Shown one piece after another: positions 1-11,034 of a DNA stretch of 64,000 nt; within the stretch, counting starts at the first letter, position 1, and each line of letters starts with the position of its first letter. The position numbers were made by a program, and so were the translations under genes. Source of the DNA: Scytalidium lignicola. Taxonomy: Eukaryota > Ascomycota > Leotiomycetes. Location of the stretch: NCBI GenBank assembly GCA_002812745.2, contig NCSJ02000091.1, forward strand, positions 62,001 through 126,000, in the 5' to 3' direction. The notes below the pieces were generated by a model, which worked only from the letters and a program-made list of their open reading frames with translations, had not been told where the DNA came from and did not search any database.

Positions 1-1075
1 AGTGATAAAGGCGTTGTCGTGCTTTTGGAGCCATTCCTGTCTAGACGTGGATTCTCGCGGGATGGGGAACCCTGAGCTGTAATTTTAGGCTGATAGTCGT
101 AAAGTCTCATCTTTCACAAGAATGAAAGTGTCAAGCGTAGACAGAGTAATACAATGTTGTTGAAATCGCACGAGAAGGAAAGAGTATGCACGTCTGCATT
201 GCCATATTCACAATCAGTTGGGAGGGAAACGTTGCCTACTCGTACATCCTTGGTGACCTTCATGTCATCCATCTTTGCCAGGACTCGACATGCAAAGCAG
301 CTTGGTCAATCTGCGAAAGTTATCGATCGGCAAGCTAAGAAGAGACTTTGATATGAAAAAATACTCCCTGCTCTGGCCGCCTGTCTAGCCTGGAGCTGTC
401 AAAGGTCGCCATCCTGCCGTTGGTCGTCTCGTCCCCCGTCCATCGCGGGAATGCAGTTGTGGTTCAACCCTGCACAACCGAATTTTGCTAATGACAGACC
501 TTGACAATATTGGTATTACGAATTACCGGCAGATCAATTTGTGCTGTTGTTTTGCGTTAATCCTCACCTTACTTGGCGTGTGCGCCAAGCTAAAGTGCAC
601 ATGACACCTCGTTACTTTGCTCACCCTCGCTTCACCTCACCCTTACCCTTCCTCACAAACCTTTTTACATGCTCTTTACTACCTTACCTCTGCTTACCAA
701 TTTTGCTTAGGAGGTTAGCTGTTAAAGTGTTACATGTACAAAGTAAAGGAAGTGCTAGTAGTTGACGATTATAATAATAAAGAATTTATAGCTAAGAACT
801 AATAATATAATAGTGTATTTTAGAATAGTTAGAATTGTAATAAAATACAGATTGTTTTTTAACGAATTTTTNCTAAAGCCACTTCTGATAATGAACAATT
901 AACTTACTAATCCCTTATTTAGTTAGCCTTTATACTTTAACATACTTCATTTCTTGAATTAGTTTAGAAGTTTATAAATTGATATCAGCTTCTTCTTTCT
1001 TTGCAATATCTATTAGATTTGCATGCGAGATTAGCCAAGTGCTTAACCTTCGGACTTACCCTTGCAATACAGACA
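1..1075. other. Gene-poor left edge
   Basis: I see no supportable gene here. The open frames are short and have no recognisable domain. Base composition becomes strongly AT-rich from about 760 to 1000, and a single N sits after a T run near 872. The first 120 bases could hold the end of a minus-strand exon running off the window, but nothing identifies it. Confidence 0.5.
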
Positions 1076-1591
1076 CTAAATTGGTAGTAGTCTTGTGCAT
1101 AGTTTTATATATAGTATTTTAAAGATTTTCAGGTCGCTGATTGTGACGGTGGCGGCAAAAGTTTCACTTAGCTCCGATACTTTACTGAGAAGTGGTTTAT
1201 AACAATCATCGATGTTTTTGACTTCTGCAGAACCTGGATAAAGCCCATACGATGGGTCGGTGAAGATAGCACTAAATTTGTTATAGAACGGCATGATAGA
1301 GTTCGCAATAAACGAAATCACGGCATCGACATCTTTTAATGGTTTATCGCACTCGTATGACGCAATATCATCCTCTTCCTTCTTCATTTCAACACGATGA
1401 AGCTCGAAAAATTCCTTTAGATCCTGAACTAGAGCTATGAGCTGTTCGATAATAGGGAATGGCGAGTTTGCCTTCGCTGTAGGTATCGCTAATGTTTCGC
1501 TTTCGCTATACAGGGGTGGAGAAATGTTACTAGATGTTGGTGGAGTGTTTAGACTGGCATAAGCTGGGGTGCCGGACGAATCCTTGTTCAT
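1076..1591 (-). CDS. Hypothetical protein, 171 aa, single open frame
   Basis: This is an uninterrupted minus-strand frame starting with ATG at 1591. The first 45 residues are rich in Ser, Thr and Pro; the rest is mixed charged and hydrophobic and could form helices (residues about 47-75 include a Glu/Lys-rich stretch). I recognise no family, signal peptide or membrane segment. It lies about 700 bp from another minus-strand frame at 2288-2611, and the two could be exons of one gene, but I cannot find convincing splice sites joining them. It may also be a chance frame. Confidence 0.35.
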   Translation of the reverse strand: MNKDSSGTPAYASLNTPPTSSNISPPLYSESETLAIPTAKANSPFPIIEQLIALVQDLKEFFELHRVEMKKEEDDIASYECDKPLKDVDAVISFIANSIMPFYNKFSAIFTDPSYGLYPGSAEVKNIDDCYKPLLSKVSELSETFAATVTISDLKIFKILYIKLCTRLLPI

Positions 1592-2287
1592 GGTACACTT
1601 GGATTGAAAGTGATAGGATGGTTATCAATCACAGTCACAGGGATTTGGTGTGCATCGGAGACAATGCTAGACGATGCTTGATTTTGAGAGCTGGGTTTGC
1701 TCCTTTTTCTGAAGAAGCCCATTCTGAAGCTTTTGAGACAAGCTTACGAAACTTGTAAAATAAATATATTATCAAGAATTAAGAATAAGACAATACTCAA
1801 GATAAGAAAGAGAGAAAAGATTTACAACAATAAAAGATGTTGGCATCTACCCCAGCAAAGAATAACAAAGCCGTTCTCTCAAGTTTATTCATAAATTAAG
1901 GTCCAGATAGCCATATTCTGTTCACGAGACCACTCGAGATATCGGCCAGACCCCGTGTTAGCAGAAAGTAATCTAAGTGGTCGAGCGGGAGAAAGTAGTC
2001 ACGTGGAATTTTTTACAAAGAGTACATTACAACATACCTGAACACTTAAGCTTGGACTTAAGAAGTCTTAAATCTAGGATCCATATTATGGCAGACTAAA
2101 TCCAGATCATTTGTGGTAACTTAAGCATTATTATCTTTGCTTACCGGTCTTTCTAGCTCCATCGCCACCCAAGCTGCATTATAAGAAAGTGATCCTCGTT
2201 TATACAGGTACTCAGCAATGCAATACTTCGCCTGTTTTGTCAAGAACCACAGCACAGAGCTATTGTAGTTCTAATGTTAAGTGATCG

Positions 2288-2611
2288 CTAAAAATTTGAA
2301 ATAGAATCCGATAAAATATCAATAATTTCTATGCTAGAGACTCGCTTACCCTTCCCATCAGCGAAAATGTATTTAGATCTTACTTCCACCGATATAATTT
2401 CTGCTTTTGGATCCTTTACCATCCATTCCAGCGAAGAAAAACCAGGACGAAGGAAACAGCGCTCAAAATGGATATAAAGCATGAAGTCAGGATCCTCTTC
2501 ATCCGGGAAGTCTTTTTGCAGACGATCTGGCCATAGCGATGGATCAAGCTCTTTGGTGATAACTTCCCAAATCAAACGAGTCTCAGACTGACAGACTAAA
2601 AGAAGAATCAA
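2288..2611 (-). CDS. Hypothetical protein, probably a 3' exon
   Basis: A 107-codon minus-strand frame rich in acidic and aromatic residues. The ATG at 2611 lies just upstream of a pyrimidine-rich run ending in TTTTAG, a good splice acceptor, so the true coding part probably begins a few codons inside and belongs to a gene whose 5' exons I cannot place. No domain is recognisable. It ends 378 bp from the start of the HET-domain NLR on the opposite strand. Treat both the boundaries and the reality of the gene as tentative. Confidence 0.3.
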   Translation of the reverse strand: MILLLVCQSETRLIWEVITKELDPSLWPDRLQKDFPDEEDPDFMLYIHFERCFLRPGFSSLEWMVKDPKAEIISVEVRSKYIFADGKGKRVSSIEIIDILSDSISNF

Positions 2612-2989
2612 GGATTCAATTGTGAAATTATTAATTTAAACATCAATAGCCTAATCTACTCGAGGTTGGGAAGGCATACAGTGATAAGAGTAGAGTCTTG
2701 ATCTTCACTTTATTGACTGTGGCTTATTGTAGCCTTTTTGCTGTGTAGTCTTTCTAAGTTGATTCGCCTCAACTTCGCCAACAAATACCGACCCACATAT
2801 GAAGGTTCTAGATGGATAAGATTGAGTGATGACTCGCGTAAGGTACATAATAATTGTACATTGATAAGCTGCCACAGTTCTATTGTAAGGCCCCGCACTA
2901 ATTTGTTTAAAGTTACATCCGTGCGCCGCCTTTCCCAGAGCCATCCCCGCCTCCCTTTGTTTAACCCGAAATCCGACGTTTCGAAAACA

Positions 2990-5900
2990 ATGCGCCTGTT
3001 GAAATATAATAATGCTAGCGAAATCACCTTGACAGAGAATTTATTTGGCGATGATATTCCCAAGTATGCCATACTATCCCATACATGGGGTACCGAGGAA
3101 GTTAGCTTCAAAGAGCTGATGGCTGGTACTGGCAAGAATAAGGCTGGCTATCATAAGATCCAGTTTTGTGGGACACAAGCAGATCGCGATGGTTTGAAAT
3201 ACTTTTGGGTAGATACCTGCTGTATTGATAAATCGGATAGTACCGAAGTTCAAGAGGCTATCAACTCTATGTTTCGCTGGTATCGTGATGGGGCGAAATG
3301 CTACGTTTATCTCTCAGATGTTTCGATCTCCGACACTTACAACCAATCCAGTCAGCTGCCTTGGGAGTCAGCTTTCCGGAAAAGCCGGTGGTTTACTCGG
3401 GGATGGACCCTCCAGGAGCTTATTGCTCCCGCAGTAGTAGAATTCTTCTCTATGGAGGGGGATATATTAGGAAATAAACAGTCGTTAGAACGACATATTC
3501 AAGACATAACTGGGATTCCCGCGAAAGCTCTCAGAGGCAGCCCTTTATCTGATTTTACTGTGCTTGAACGAATGACATGGTTTGGATTGCGAAAGACTAC
3601 CCGCCCTGAGGACGAGGCATACTCGTTGTTAGGTATTTTTGAAATTCATATGCCTCTACTCTATGGAGAGGGAAGAGATAACTCAATTCGTCGACTCCGG
3701 GAAGAGATTGGCAGAGCTTCAAAAGGCAAGCCTTTTTNATTTATTTGTCGTATCCATATCAGATAAAAAAAAANTCCTAAGTTGTTAGGATATTGTTAAC
3801 TGAAACAGGAATTCAACGCGAAGAATTCTCAGTTACTCTCAGTCTTTCAGATGTTTCTGAAACAACACACTTTGTGGCGAGGGAGAAGGAGCTAGCAGAA
3901 ATACACGAAAAACTTCGCGGAGACGGTAGTCGCCACACAGTAGTTCTTCATGGGCTCGGAGGAATGGGTAAAACACAACTTGCTATTGCATACGCAAAGA
4001 AGCACAAAGATGACTATTCAGCTATATTCTGGTTGAATACAAGGGATGAAAATTCTTTAAAGCAAAGCTTCGCTAAAGTTGCAAAACTAATACTACGAGA
4101 ACACTCTAAGGCCAGATGGTTAAGTGGTGTGGACATGGAAGACTTTGATGCGGTGGTCGATGCTATCAAAGCATGGTTAAGTCTTCCCAATAATACCCGA
4201 TGGCTAATCATATACGACAATTATGACAATGCAAAATTACCGGGGGTCATAGATTCTACAACGATAGATATCTGCAAGTTTCTTCCGGAATCATATCAAG
4301 GATCTGTTATTATCACAACTCGCTTATCGCGAGTTAATATGGGCCACCTTATCCGAATTGAGAAGTTGGAAAATATACATGACAGTCTTGAAATTCTCTC
4401 AAATTCCTCAAAGCGGAAAGGACTGAAGAATGGTAAGAGCTTTCTAAGTTTTGCATAATATACACACTAAATATAATATTAGACCCTAATGCTGTACAAC
4501 TAGCCAGAAAATTGGACGGGTTTCCTCTCGCATTAGCTACAGCTGGAGCATATCTTGCTCAAGTAGCAATCAGTGTCTCACATTACCTCCACTTATATAA
4601 AGCATCATGGTTTAAACTCCAAAAAGCAAGCCCTCCGCTAGCCTCATACGAAGACCGGACATTGTATTCAACATGGCAGCTTTCATTTGATCATATCAAA
4701 AAACGAAACCAACTTTCTGCCAAGCTTCTCCAATTTTGGGCATATTTTAGCAATGAGGATATCTGGTTTGAGCTTTTTCAACACAGCGATCAAGAAGATC
4801 CAGAGTGGATACGAGAGCTAAGTCAAGATGAATTCAGTTTTCATGAGACAGTTCAGGTATTAAATGACCACGGACTAATAGAGATGAATACGTCATCACA
4901 AGAGCGAAATGAATCAGCAGGATATAGTATTCATGGGTGTGTACACTCATGGTCAATTCATGTTTTAAATCCAGAATGGGATTGCGATTTGGCAAAGTTG
5001 GCTTTGAAATTTGTGGCATTGCATGTTCAGGGGCAAAATTCTGTCAATTGGTGGCTAATGCAACGACGTCTTCTTCAGCATGCTACAAGGTGTATAAACA
5101 GTATGCAAGACGGGAATATTAAAGATGACGGATTAGAATGGGCCCTACACAACTTGGGTGAACTTTTTGCGGACCAGGGAAAACTATACGAGGCTGAGAA
5201 GATGCACCAGCGAGCATTACAAGGAAGGGAAAGGACGTTAGGTACTAATCATAACTTGACACTAAATACGGTTAACAGCTTAGGTCTTATTTATGCAGAC
5301 CAGGGAAAACTGGACGAGGCTGAGAAGATGTATCGGCGAGCACTGCAAGGAAGGGAAAGGACGTTAGGTCCTGATCATGCATCGACACTAAATACAGTTA
5401 GCAACTTAGGCCGTCTTTACACAATGCAAGGCAAATTAGACGAGGCTGAAAAGATGCATCAGAGAGCACTGCAAGGAAAAGAAAAGGTATTAGACTGTGA
5501 TCATATATTGACACTTGGCACAATCAACGATTTGGGTCTTCTTTATGCTGGTCAAGGCAAGTTAGATGAAGCCAAAAATATGTATCAGCGAGCATTATAC
5601 GGATTTGAGAGGACGTTAGGCCCTGATCACACATCAACCCTGGATACAATTAATAACTTGGGTCTTCTTTATGCGGATCAAGACAAGCTAGACGAGGCTG
5701 AAACGATGTATCAGCGAGCACTACAAGGGTACGAGAAGACATTAACCCTAGAGAATGTTACGAACTATCGTCCAGCGCTCAACACGGTTTGGAATTTAGG
5801 TAATCTTTTTGCCGCCCAAGAGCGGATAGAGGAGGCAAGAGAGATGTACTCGAGGGCATACAGTGGCTTTGAGAATCTCCTAGGCACCTCTAGTGATCAA

Positions 5901-5996
5901 TGCCAAAGTCTTACTCATAGTATTGCATGTTTGGATCAGACCTTTTCAGAATCCAGTTTACCAAGGAACAATAAAAAGAGAAGGTTTCAGAAATGA
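2990..5996 (+). CDS. HET / NB-ARC / TPR protein (fungal NLR)
   Basis: A STAND-class NLR expected to act in heterokaryon-incompatibility or immune-like cell death. The ATG at 2990 opens directly into a HET domain: AILSHTWG, then FWVDTCCIDK, then a tryptophan-rich core ending in WTLQEL. An NB-ARC domain follows with P-loop GLGGMGKTQ, Walker B region WLIIYDNYDN and, after splicing, a GFPLAL motif. The C-terminus carries six kinesin-light-chain-type TPRs of 42 residues. An intron at 4433-4482 (GTAAGA...TTAG) is clear because it joins the frames exactly. The HET/NB-ARC junction holds two Ns (3738, 3774). With both removed the two frames coincide, leaving one TAA at 3778-3780, so either an intron I cannot define lies here or the gene is cut. 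By analogy with HET-bearing incompatibility NLRs, the TPRs would sense a ligand and NB-ARC oligomerisation would switch on the HET domain. Domain calls are secure; the junction is not. Confidence 0.88.
5154..5885 (+). repeat. Tandem TPR-coding repeats, 126-bp unit
   Basis: Six repeats start at 5154, 5280, 5406, 5532, 5658 and 5796. The first four intervals are exactly 126 bp (42 codons) and the last is 138 bp. Central copies are nearly identical, each with a Gly-Lys-Leu-Asp-Glu-Ala-Glu core followed by a Leu-Gly-Pro-Asp-His turn. This regularity suggests recent duplication or homogenisation. Confidence 0.85.
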
Positions 5997-6620
5997 AACT
6001 AACAATAAACAAATTTACCATACGAGGTGCTAATTACGCAAGGGAAGGAATATTTCAAAATAAGAAATAGAAACCTTTTGCGCAAATCAAGTAAGTCTGC
6101 AATCCCGACTTCTCTTAGATTTTCAGGCTCTCATCCTTCGGATAGTTTCTTACTTGGAACGGATTGCTAGAAATGCCTCCTATATTCTCGACTATATCTA
6201 CGCTTTGCAATCGAATAGCCATTCAAAAGATCTTATATGACGCGCCGCAGGCCGCGTATAAGTTGAGATACTAAGTAGTAGATAGCGCTAGTAGTTATTA
6301 ACAGCATCGGTATACCAGTAAGGTATCTAGCTTCAGAGAAATAAGGGATATTTATCGTTGAGTTGCCATATGCTCAATATTGCCACAATAAGCGCGTATC
6401 TAATGATGCCTCTAACCTTATCCCGTAATGCCACTACCACTATGGATCGTATGGTAGAATGCATTGGAGGATAGACGATCAACTCAATCCTCGTGATATT
6501 CATGTATGCCTCCAAATATTCATTTAATACTTTAGCATACTGTAGCTCAAGCACAGATCAGTTAAAGGCAGCAAGAGCCAAAGTCCCAAACGAAAATGGA
6601 AAGAAGGCCCATGATTTCGG
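5997..6620. other. Intergenic, no gene seen
   Basis: Downstream of the TPR stop I see no coding frame with recognisable content. The short open frames on both strands lack domain features and splice context. Confidence 0.5.
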
Positions 6621-6764
6621 CTATCTGCCCGATACACGGTACTTTTCCACAACACAGTTTTGGCAACGTCTATGATTGCAGGATGGGCAACTCTCGATCT
6701 GGATGGTCATTCCAGAATGCCCACAGTGGCAGCATGTCCAGACATAGACGACCGTGCCGCCCAT
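6621..6764 (-). CDS. Small Cys-rich protein, 47 aa
   Basis: A short minus-strand frame from ATG at 6764 to TAG at 6621-6623. It has six cysteines and two histidines in a compact pattern: C-C-H-C-G-H near residue 11, then C-P-S-C-N-H-R-R-C-Q-N-C at residues 26-37. The two CxxC-like knuckles suggest a zinc-binding fold. Similar Trp-Cys-Cys-x-Cys-Gly ... Cys-Pro-x-Cys-x-His-x-Arg-Cys modules are common at the ends of uncharacterised fungal proteins, so this may be the last exon of a longer gene. An in-frame stop lies upstream of the ATG, and an AG acceptor just before it makes splicing possible. I cannot assign a function. Confidence 0.5.
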   Translation of the reverse strand: MGGTVVYVWTCCHCGHSGMTIQIESCPSCNHRRCQNCVVEKYRVSGR

Positions 6765-8166
6765 CCTTGCCTCTCTAAAGGTACCTACGAGTTAGCCATA
6801 AAACGCATTTAAGGAATTGAAAATCGAGGTCGACGAACAGCAGTGATTGTGACAGCGCCTTCTAAAGAATTTGCTTATCTAGGACCTTACCGCTGAGAAG
6901 GTAAAATGTGATTATCGTCTATGTAACGTCAGCAGCAATAGAGGATGAAGAGGCTCATCTCGTACTCACATGAATCGTAAATCGTGAGGTATTAGCTCTG
7001 GCGACTAGAAAAGCGACGCTACCTGTCTCACGCAGGCGTAGTTAATTTGCAAATCAAGTCGGGAAAGAAGTGTGATGAATATAAAGAAGTAGGTAAGCAG
7101 TCCAGGGTGGAATTAGCCTGACGGAATATATGCCTTGCGACCGAAAGCCGATCGCAACGGCTGTTTTGCAGTGGAGATGGGATGAAGTCTGTTGGCTGAG
7201 TTAGATGGAGCTGATCCGGTAGAATACCCAAATCATTATTGAAGTTCAGGAGCAGTTTTGCATGATGTCTGATCTCGTGCTTGTAGTTCGAAGAGGTTGA
7301 TTATTCTTTTGCGAAAGATATGCTGGTTCCGCTTGGCGAGTGGCGAGGCCTGATTCCATGTGATTTGCTCAGCAATCCAGTACCACCTTCAATCTTTATT
7401 TGACACAAAGCCGTGGGAGCCTCAACCTTGATGTCCGATTTCCCCACTTGCAATACTAACTCAGTCAAGACGGATGGGACTGGCGGTTTTTTATATTTAA
7501 ATAGAATATTAATTTGATTTTAGTCTTAAAGCACATACTGTACTGTACAATTTATATACACCATATTAAGTTTATGTTTTACTTGTACCACTGTTTTGCG
7601 ATCATGTGATTGCAACGAAATCACATGCCTCCGTACATTCTCATACAATACTTCTTTAATACAATAAACTAACTGTACATAGACTTGACTGCTACTTTAT
7701 TCAAACAATAGATTATTATATAAGTTCAATTAGTCTTAAAATTAAGAGTAATAGTCAAACAGCTAAGGTTTGGCAAATTCATTATTATTAATTGCTGGTC
7801 GTTCTTGTTGGACAGGCTACGGCTACTGTTATCATTGGTACGTACGCGAACAGTATGAATTTCAACTATCAAAAACAACTAGCTAATAACAGCTACAGCT
7901 GGGGAAATACACCCATATCATATACGCACCTGTAAATGTACGTTTCATGTGAAAATGTCTCACAGGTATGATAATTGCCCCGACTCTGACTCTATGACTT
8001 CATATGGCTTGTCACGTGAGTGTATCAAATACCTGAGGCTACAACAGTTCTGAAGCGAGCAGTTCTGTGCCTAACTGTTTAGGCTGTCATCTACAAGCGA
8101 ACCGCGTTTCATATGCAGTTAAGAACCGTCACTCATTCCTGAGATGATTAAGTCTCACTTGTCACC
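6765..8166. other. Intergenic, AT-rich, no gene seen
   Basis: No supportable gene. About 7470-7770 is strongly AT-rich and resembles degraded repeat DNA, with a perfect 9-bp hairpin at 7603-7627. The last few hundred bases are the presumed promoter of the gene starting at 8167. Confidence 0.5.
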
Positions 8167-9550
8167 ATGTCCTACTATAGCCGTGATGAAATTACTAGGA
8201 ATGGCTTCGTCTGTTCACACGGGCGGTTTTACGCTCTCCCTGGTCGAGTAGAGCTAGTTGAAGGTTCCACTCTCCGGATCATGTTCTTACCAAAGCTCAC
8301 TCCTGAAGGAAGAAAACTATTGGACTATTCTGGCCATTTTGTTCGTGGACAACTAAAACATTACGATGTGCGGTTCGACAAAAAAGAGTTCTCTGGGAAC
8401 GGAACTAATCTGCTGAAGAAAGTTCTCCAAGCTGGGAAATGTGATAGGGTTCCTGACCACATCACCGAGCTACGTAAGCGGATGCATAGAGAATGGCTTA
8501 ACAAACTCACCCCCGAGCAACTCTCGAGCTACCCCGAGTGGGTCATGGAGAAGTACTTCTCCTCTTCTGACCGGCCAGANTCGCACGAAAGCCACTACGG
8601 TTGTGGGTATACCCCTTCCTCATGATAGTTCGTATCGCGCCGATCGGATGCGCGAAGCCGCCAGCAAGGTCGAGGGTCTGCACCAAGAGACAGGCCGGGG
8701 ACCCAAGACGCAGACCATCTTCATGGGGTGGGATTCAGTAACCGTGAGAGAGGCGGCGAAGGCCCATGCTGCCAAGGAGGCAAAGGAGCTCAAAGCCGAG
8801 GAGGATGGTCGAGAGAATGAGCGTGCAGAAATGCATACGCTCTATCTCAATAATCTCAAGCAAAAGAAACGCTCCAAGAATTTTGAAGCATATTCGCCTG
8901 TTGGTAGCTATATTGTCGACTGCGAGGAAATAAAAGACCAGTACTCAGATGAGGCAAATGACCTAACTCTTGACATATGTCAGACTGAAAAGCCTGGTGT
9001 TTTTGAAGCTAGCTTCGATTTCGGCATTCTTGAGGGAGTCATGATTATCAGTGCGGAACAGAATGCCTTAGATCAACACTGTGCTCAGCTAGATCGCGAA
9101 GCTGATTCTGACGAGGACGAGACCGAGGAGAGCGAAGACGAGGGCGAAGAGACAGATGAGGATGAGGACGATGTGGAGGACAACGTTGAGAATAACGGAA
9201 AGCTTATTACAGGCTCCAAGAGGAAAGTCGGAGCTCCCCAAGGCCGAGGTCGTCCACCAAAGAAGTCCAAGACTCTGGCTGCCCTGCCACGCACACGCAC
9301 ATATTTACTAAAGTTGAAGTGTCGTGAGACTGGCGAAGGCGTGATTTATTTCACGGCAGAAAAGGGGTCTATCAAATTCAAAGACGAGAACTTGGCCAGC
9401 TTCATAGGAGAGGCCAACCTTCCTTGCGTTGGCCAGGGAGTACATTTCAGTGCGCGGAAGATTTCTGATACGCCCGCTCGTCCTAGCAGTTCATGGGCTG
9501 ACTTCTCGGAGAGGGCGTACGAGTATGCACGAGTTAGGCGATGGCACTAG
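8167..9550 (+). CDS. Conserved-type hypothetical protein with acidic tract and AT-hook-like motif
   Basis: A single-exon gene broken in the record only by an N at 8580. Dropping that N gives one frame of 460 codons plus stop, so the break looks like a sequence artefact rather than a mutation. The N-terminal half is a mixed globular-looking region. Around residues 190-245 the protein is Lys/Glu/Ala-rich and probably helical. A long Asp/Glu run at about residues 310-345 (DNA about 9100-9185) is followed by a basic stretch with G-R-G-R-P-P-K-K, an AT-hook core. The C-terminus is again globular. Acidic tract plus AT-hook suggests a nuclear, chromatin- or DNA-associated protein; that is inference. 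I recognise no catalytic motif. A 1.4 kb gene-free stretch lies upstream. Confidence 0.75.
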
Positions 9551-9930
9551 TTCTGTCCAACAGCACATACAGATCTAGATTACAGTCATATATTTGGGAC
9601 TCTTTTTCGGTTAACCACTGTGAACACAAAATTGATATGAATGTTGAATTAAGGTAAAGGATTTTGTTTGAGAATCGTAATCGAGAAAGGGGAAATGACT
9701 GAATATGACAACTGAGAGCTTGTCGCTTTCTTGTAGTATTAACACTTTTTCTGAAGCGCACGTTATATTTACTATTGATATTTAATAGTTATTATGAAGA
9801 TAGGCGACTCCTTTCACTAAAAATTGCAGTGGGCGGGAGTACTTAGCAACTGTGGTTGCGTTTGTTGTGTATGTTGTTGTGCAATTTTCTTCGTGTAGAG
9901 CCTAGCAAATTGTTTGATTAATAAAGTATA

Positions 9931-10278
9931 TTGATAAAGCGTCAATTGCTTGTTACCGGCATTGCATTTCCTGCCAAAATTAGTGTTCCAGTCATTCCAG
10001 ACATCTTCAACAGCATCGCAGTACCCGGTCGTTCATTCCTCGACTTGATAAGTTGGATTGAAGCGGTGGGTTACAATGTCGTATGCAGGCCCATCAATCA
10101 CGAGGTGCCATTTCCCAGCAGCGAACGTGTTAAGGCTATAATACATGGGATAGTCTCGTTGCGATATTTACCCCCCTTGCAAATTACAAACATCATCTCT
10201 ACTGCAAGAGTCAAAGTAGATGATACTAAGGATGTCCTCGCTGCCACCGACGAGCTTACACGCATTCAACCGCTGTAG
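9931..10278 (+). pseudogene. Possible fragment of a reductase-type domain
   Basis: A 115-codon frame without a good start codon. The stretch S-F-L-D-L-I-S-W-I-E-A-V-G-Y-N-V recalls the region near the end of thioester-reductase (NAD-binding) domains of NRPS-like and hybrid PKS enzymes, where a Trp-Ile-x-x-x-Gly-Tyr helix follows the substrate-binding part. No Rossmann motif, carrier domain or adenylation domain is visible nearby, so at best this is a relic. Another protein-like frame, rich in Thr, Val and Ala, runs to a TAA near 10370. The assignment is weak and the frame could be chance. Confidence 0.22.
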
Positions 10279-10695
10279 TCGAAACTTTCGAGGCCCCCAA
10301 CGGGGAAAGTTCCTTCGCAGTAACAAATACCGCTGTGAAGGATGCCAGGTGGGAGTAAATGCATTGTTACAAAAGAGAAAGAAAAACGGTGAGGGTAGCA
10401 AAAGAAGTAAACGGAGGTGGAAAGGCAATTAACGAAGGTAGGGGAGCAAAGTAAATATGAATGAAGAGCTGAACGGCTAGGAAGGAAGAGAAAATACGGT
10501 TATGAGGTCAAATTNGACCTTTCTCAATCCCCTTGAAATCTAATGCTCAGGAGGGCTAGATGTAGATATCAATCTTTAACGGCGAACTAGAAATCCATAT
10601 AACACTTATACAGCAGTAATGTAGGCACAGAAAGGTTAGCTGCGGTTCTCTAGCTACTCTATCCTATTGTACTCTTAGCAATACATTTTCGAGAC

Positions 10696-11034
10696 CTATC
10701 TTTGATGAGAAGAAATACATTTTAGATTCTCCGTCTTTCGTATGATTCTTTGAGAATACCATACTTTATATTTACTTTGCTTCTTCCCCGTATGTTGGAC
10801 TGCACTGTCACTTATTCCGTTTGCTATGACCTCATCTATTGCCCCCTGGACATCATGCCCCCCTTGCCCGATAAGCCGAAGTGTTTTACCATCCATCCAA
10901 CGAGATTGGAGGGAAGGAACAAATGAGCGCTTGAAGAGAGCTCGCTGTAGTTCGATAAAAACATTATCCGGGGAGGTTATGTGCTTGTCGAACATAACAA
11001 TCCAGGTCTCGGCCATGTCGAACAATACCACCAT
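10696..11034 (-). CDS. Hypothetical protein, 112 aa
   Basis: A minus-strand frame with balanced composition and an ATG at 11034. I see no recognisable domain. It may be a terminal exon, since two other minus-strand frames lie directly upstream (11113-11370 and 11358-11752) and all could belong to one gene with short introns. I could not find splice sites that join them convincingly. Confidence 0.25.
   Translation of the reverse strand: MVVLFDMAETWIVMFDKHITSPDNVFIELQRALFKRSFVPSLQSRWMDGKTLRLIGQGGHDVQGAIDEVIANGISDSAVQHTGKKQSKYKVWYSQRIIRKTENLKCISSHQR

Noticed and set aside
1534..1894. Short plus-strand frames antisense to the 171-aa frame
   Set aside because: No recognisable content; likely shadows in AT-rich DNA.
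7603..7627. Perfect 9-bp hairpin CATGTGATT / AATCACATG
   Set aside because: An isolated short hairpin in AT-rich DNA is expected by chance and no T run follows.
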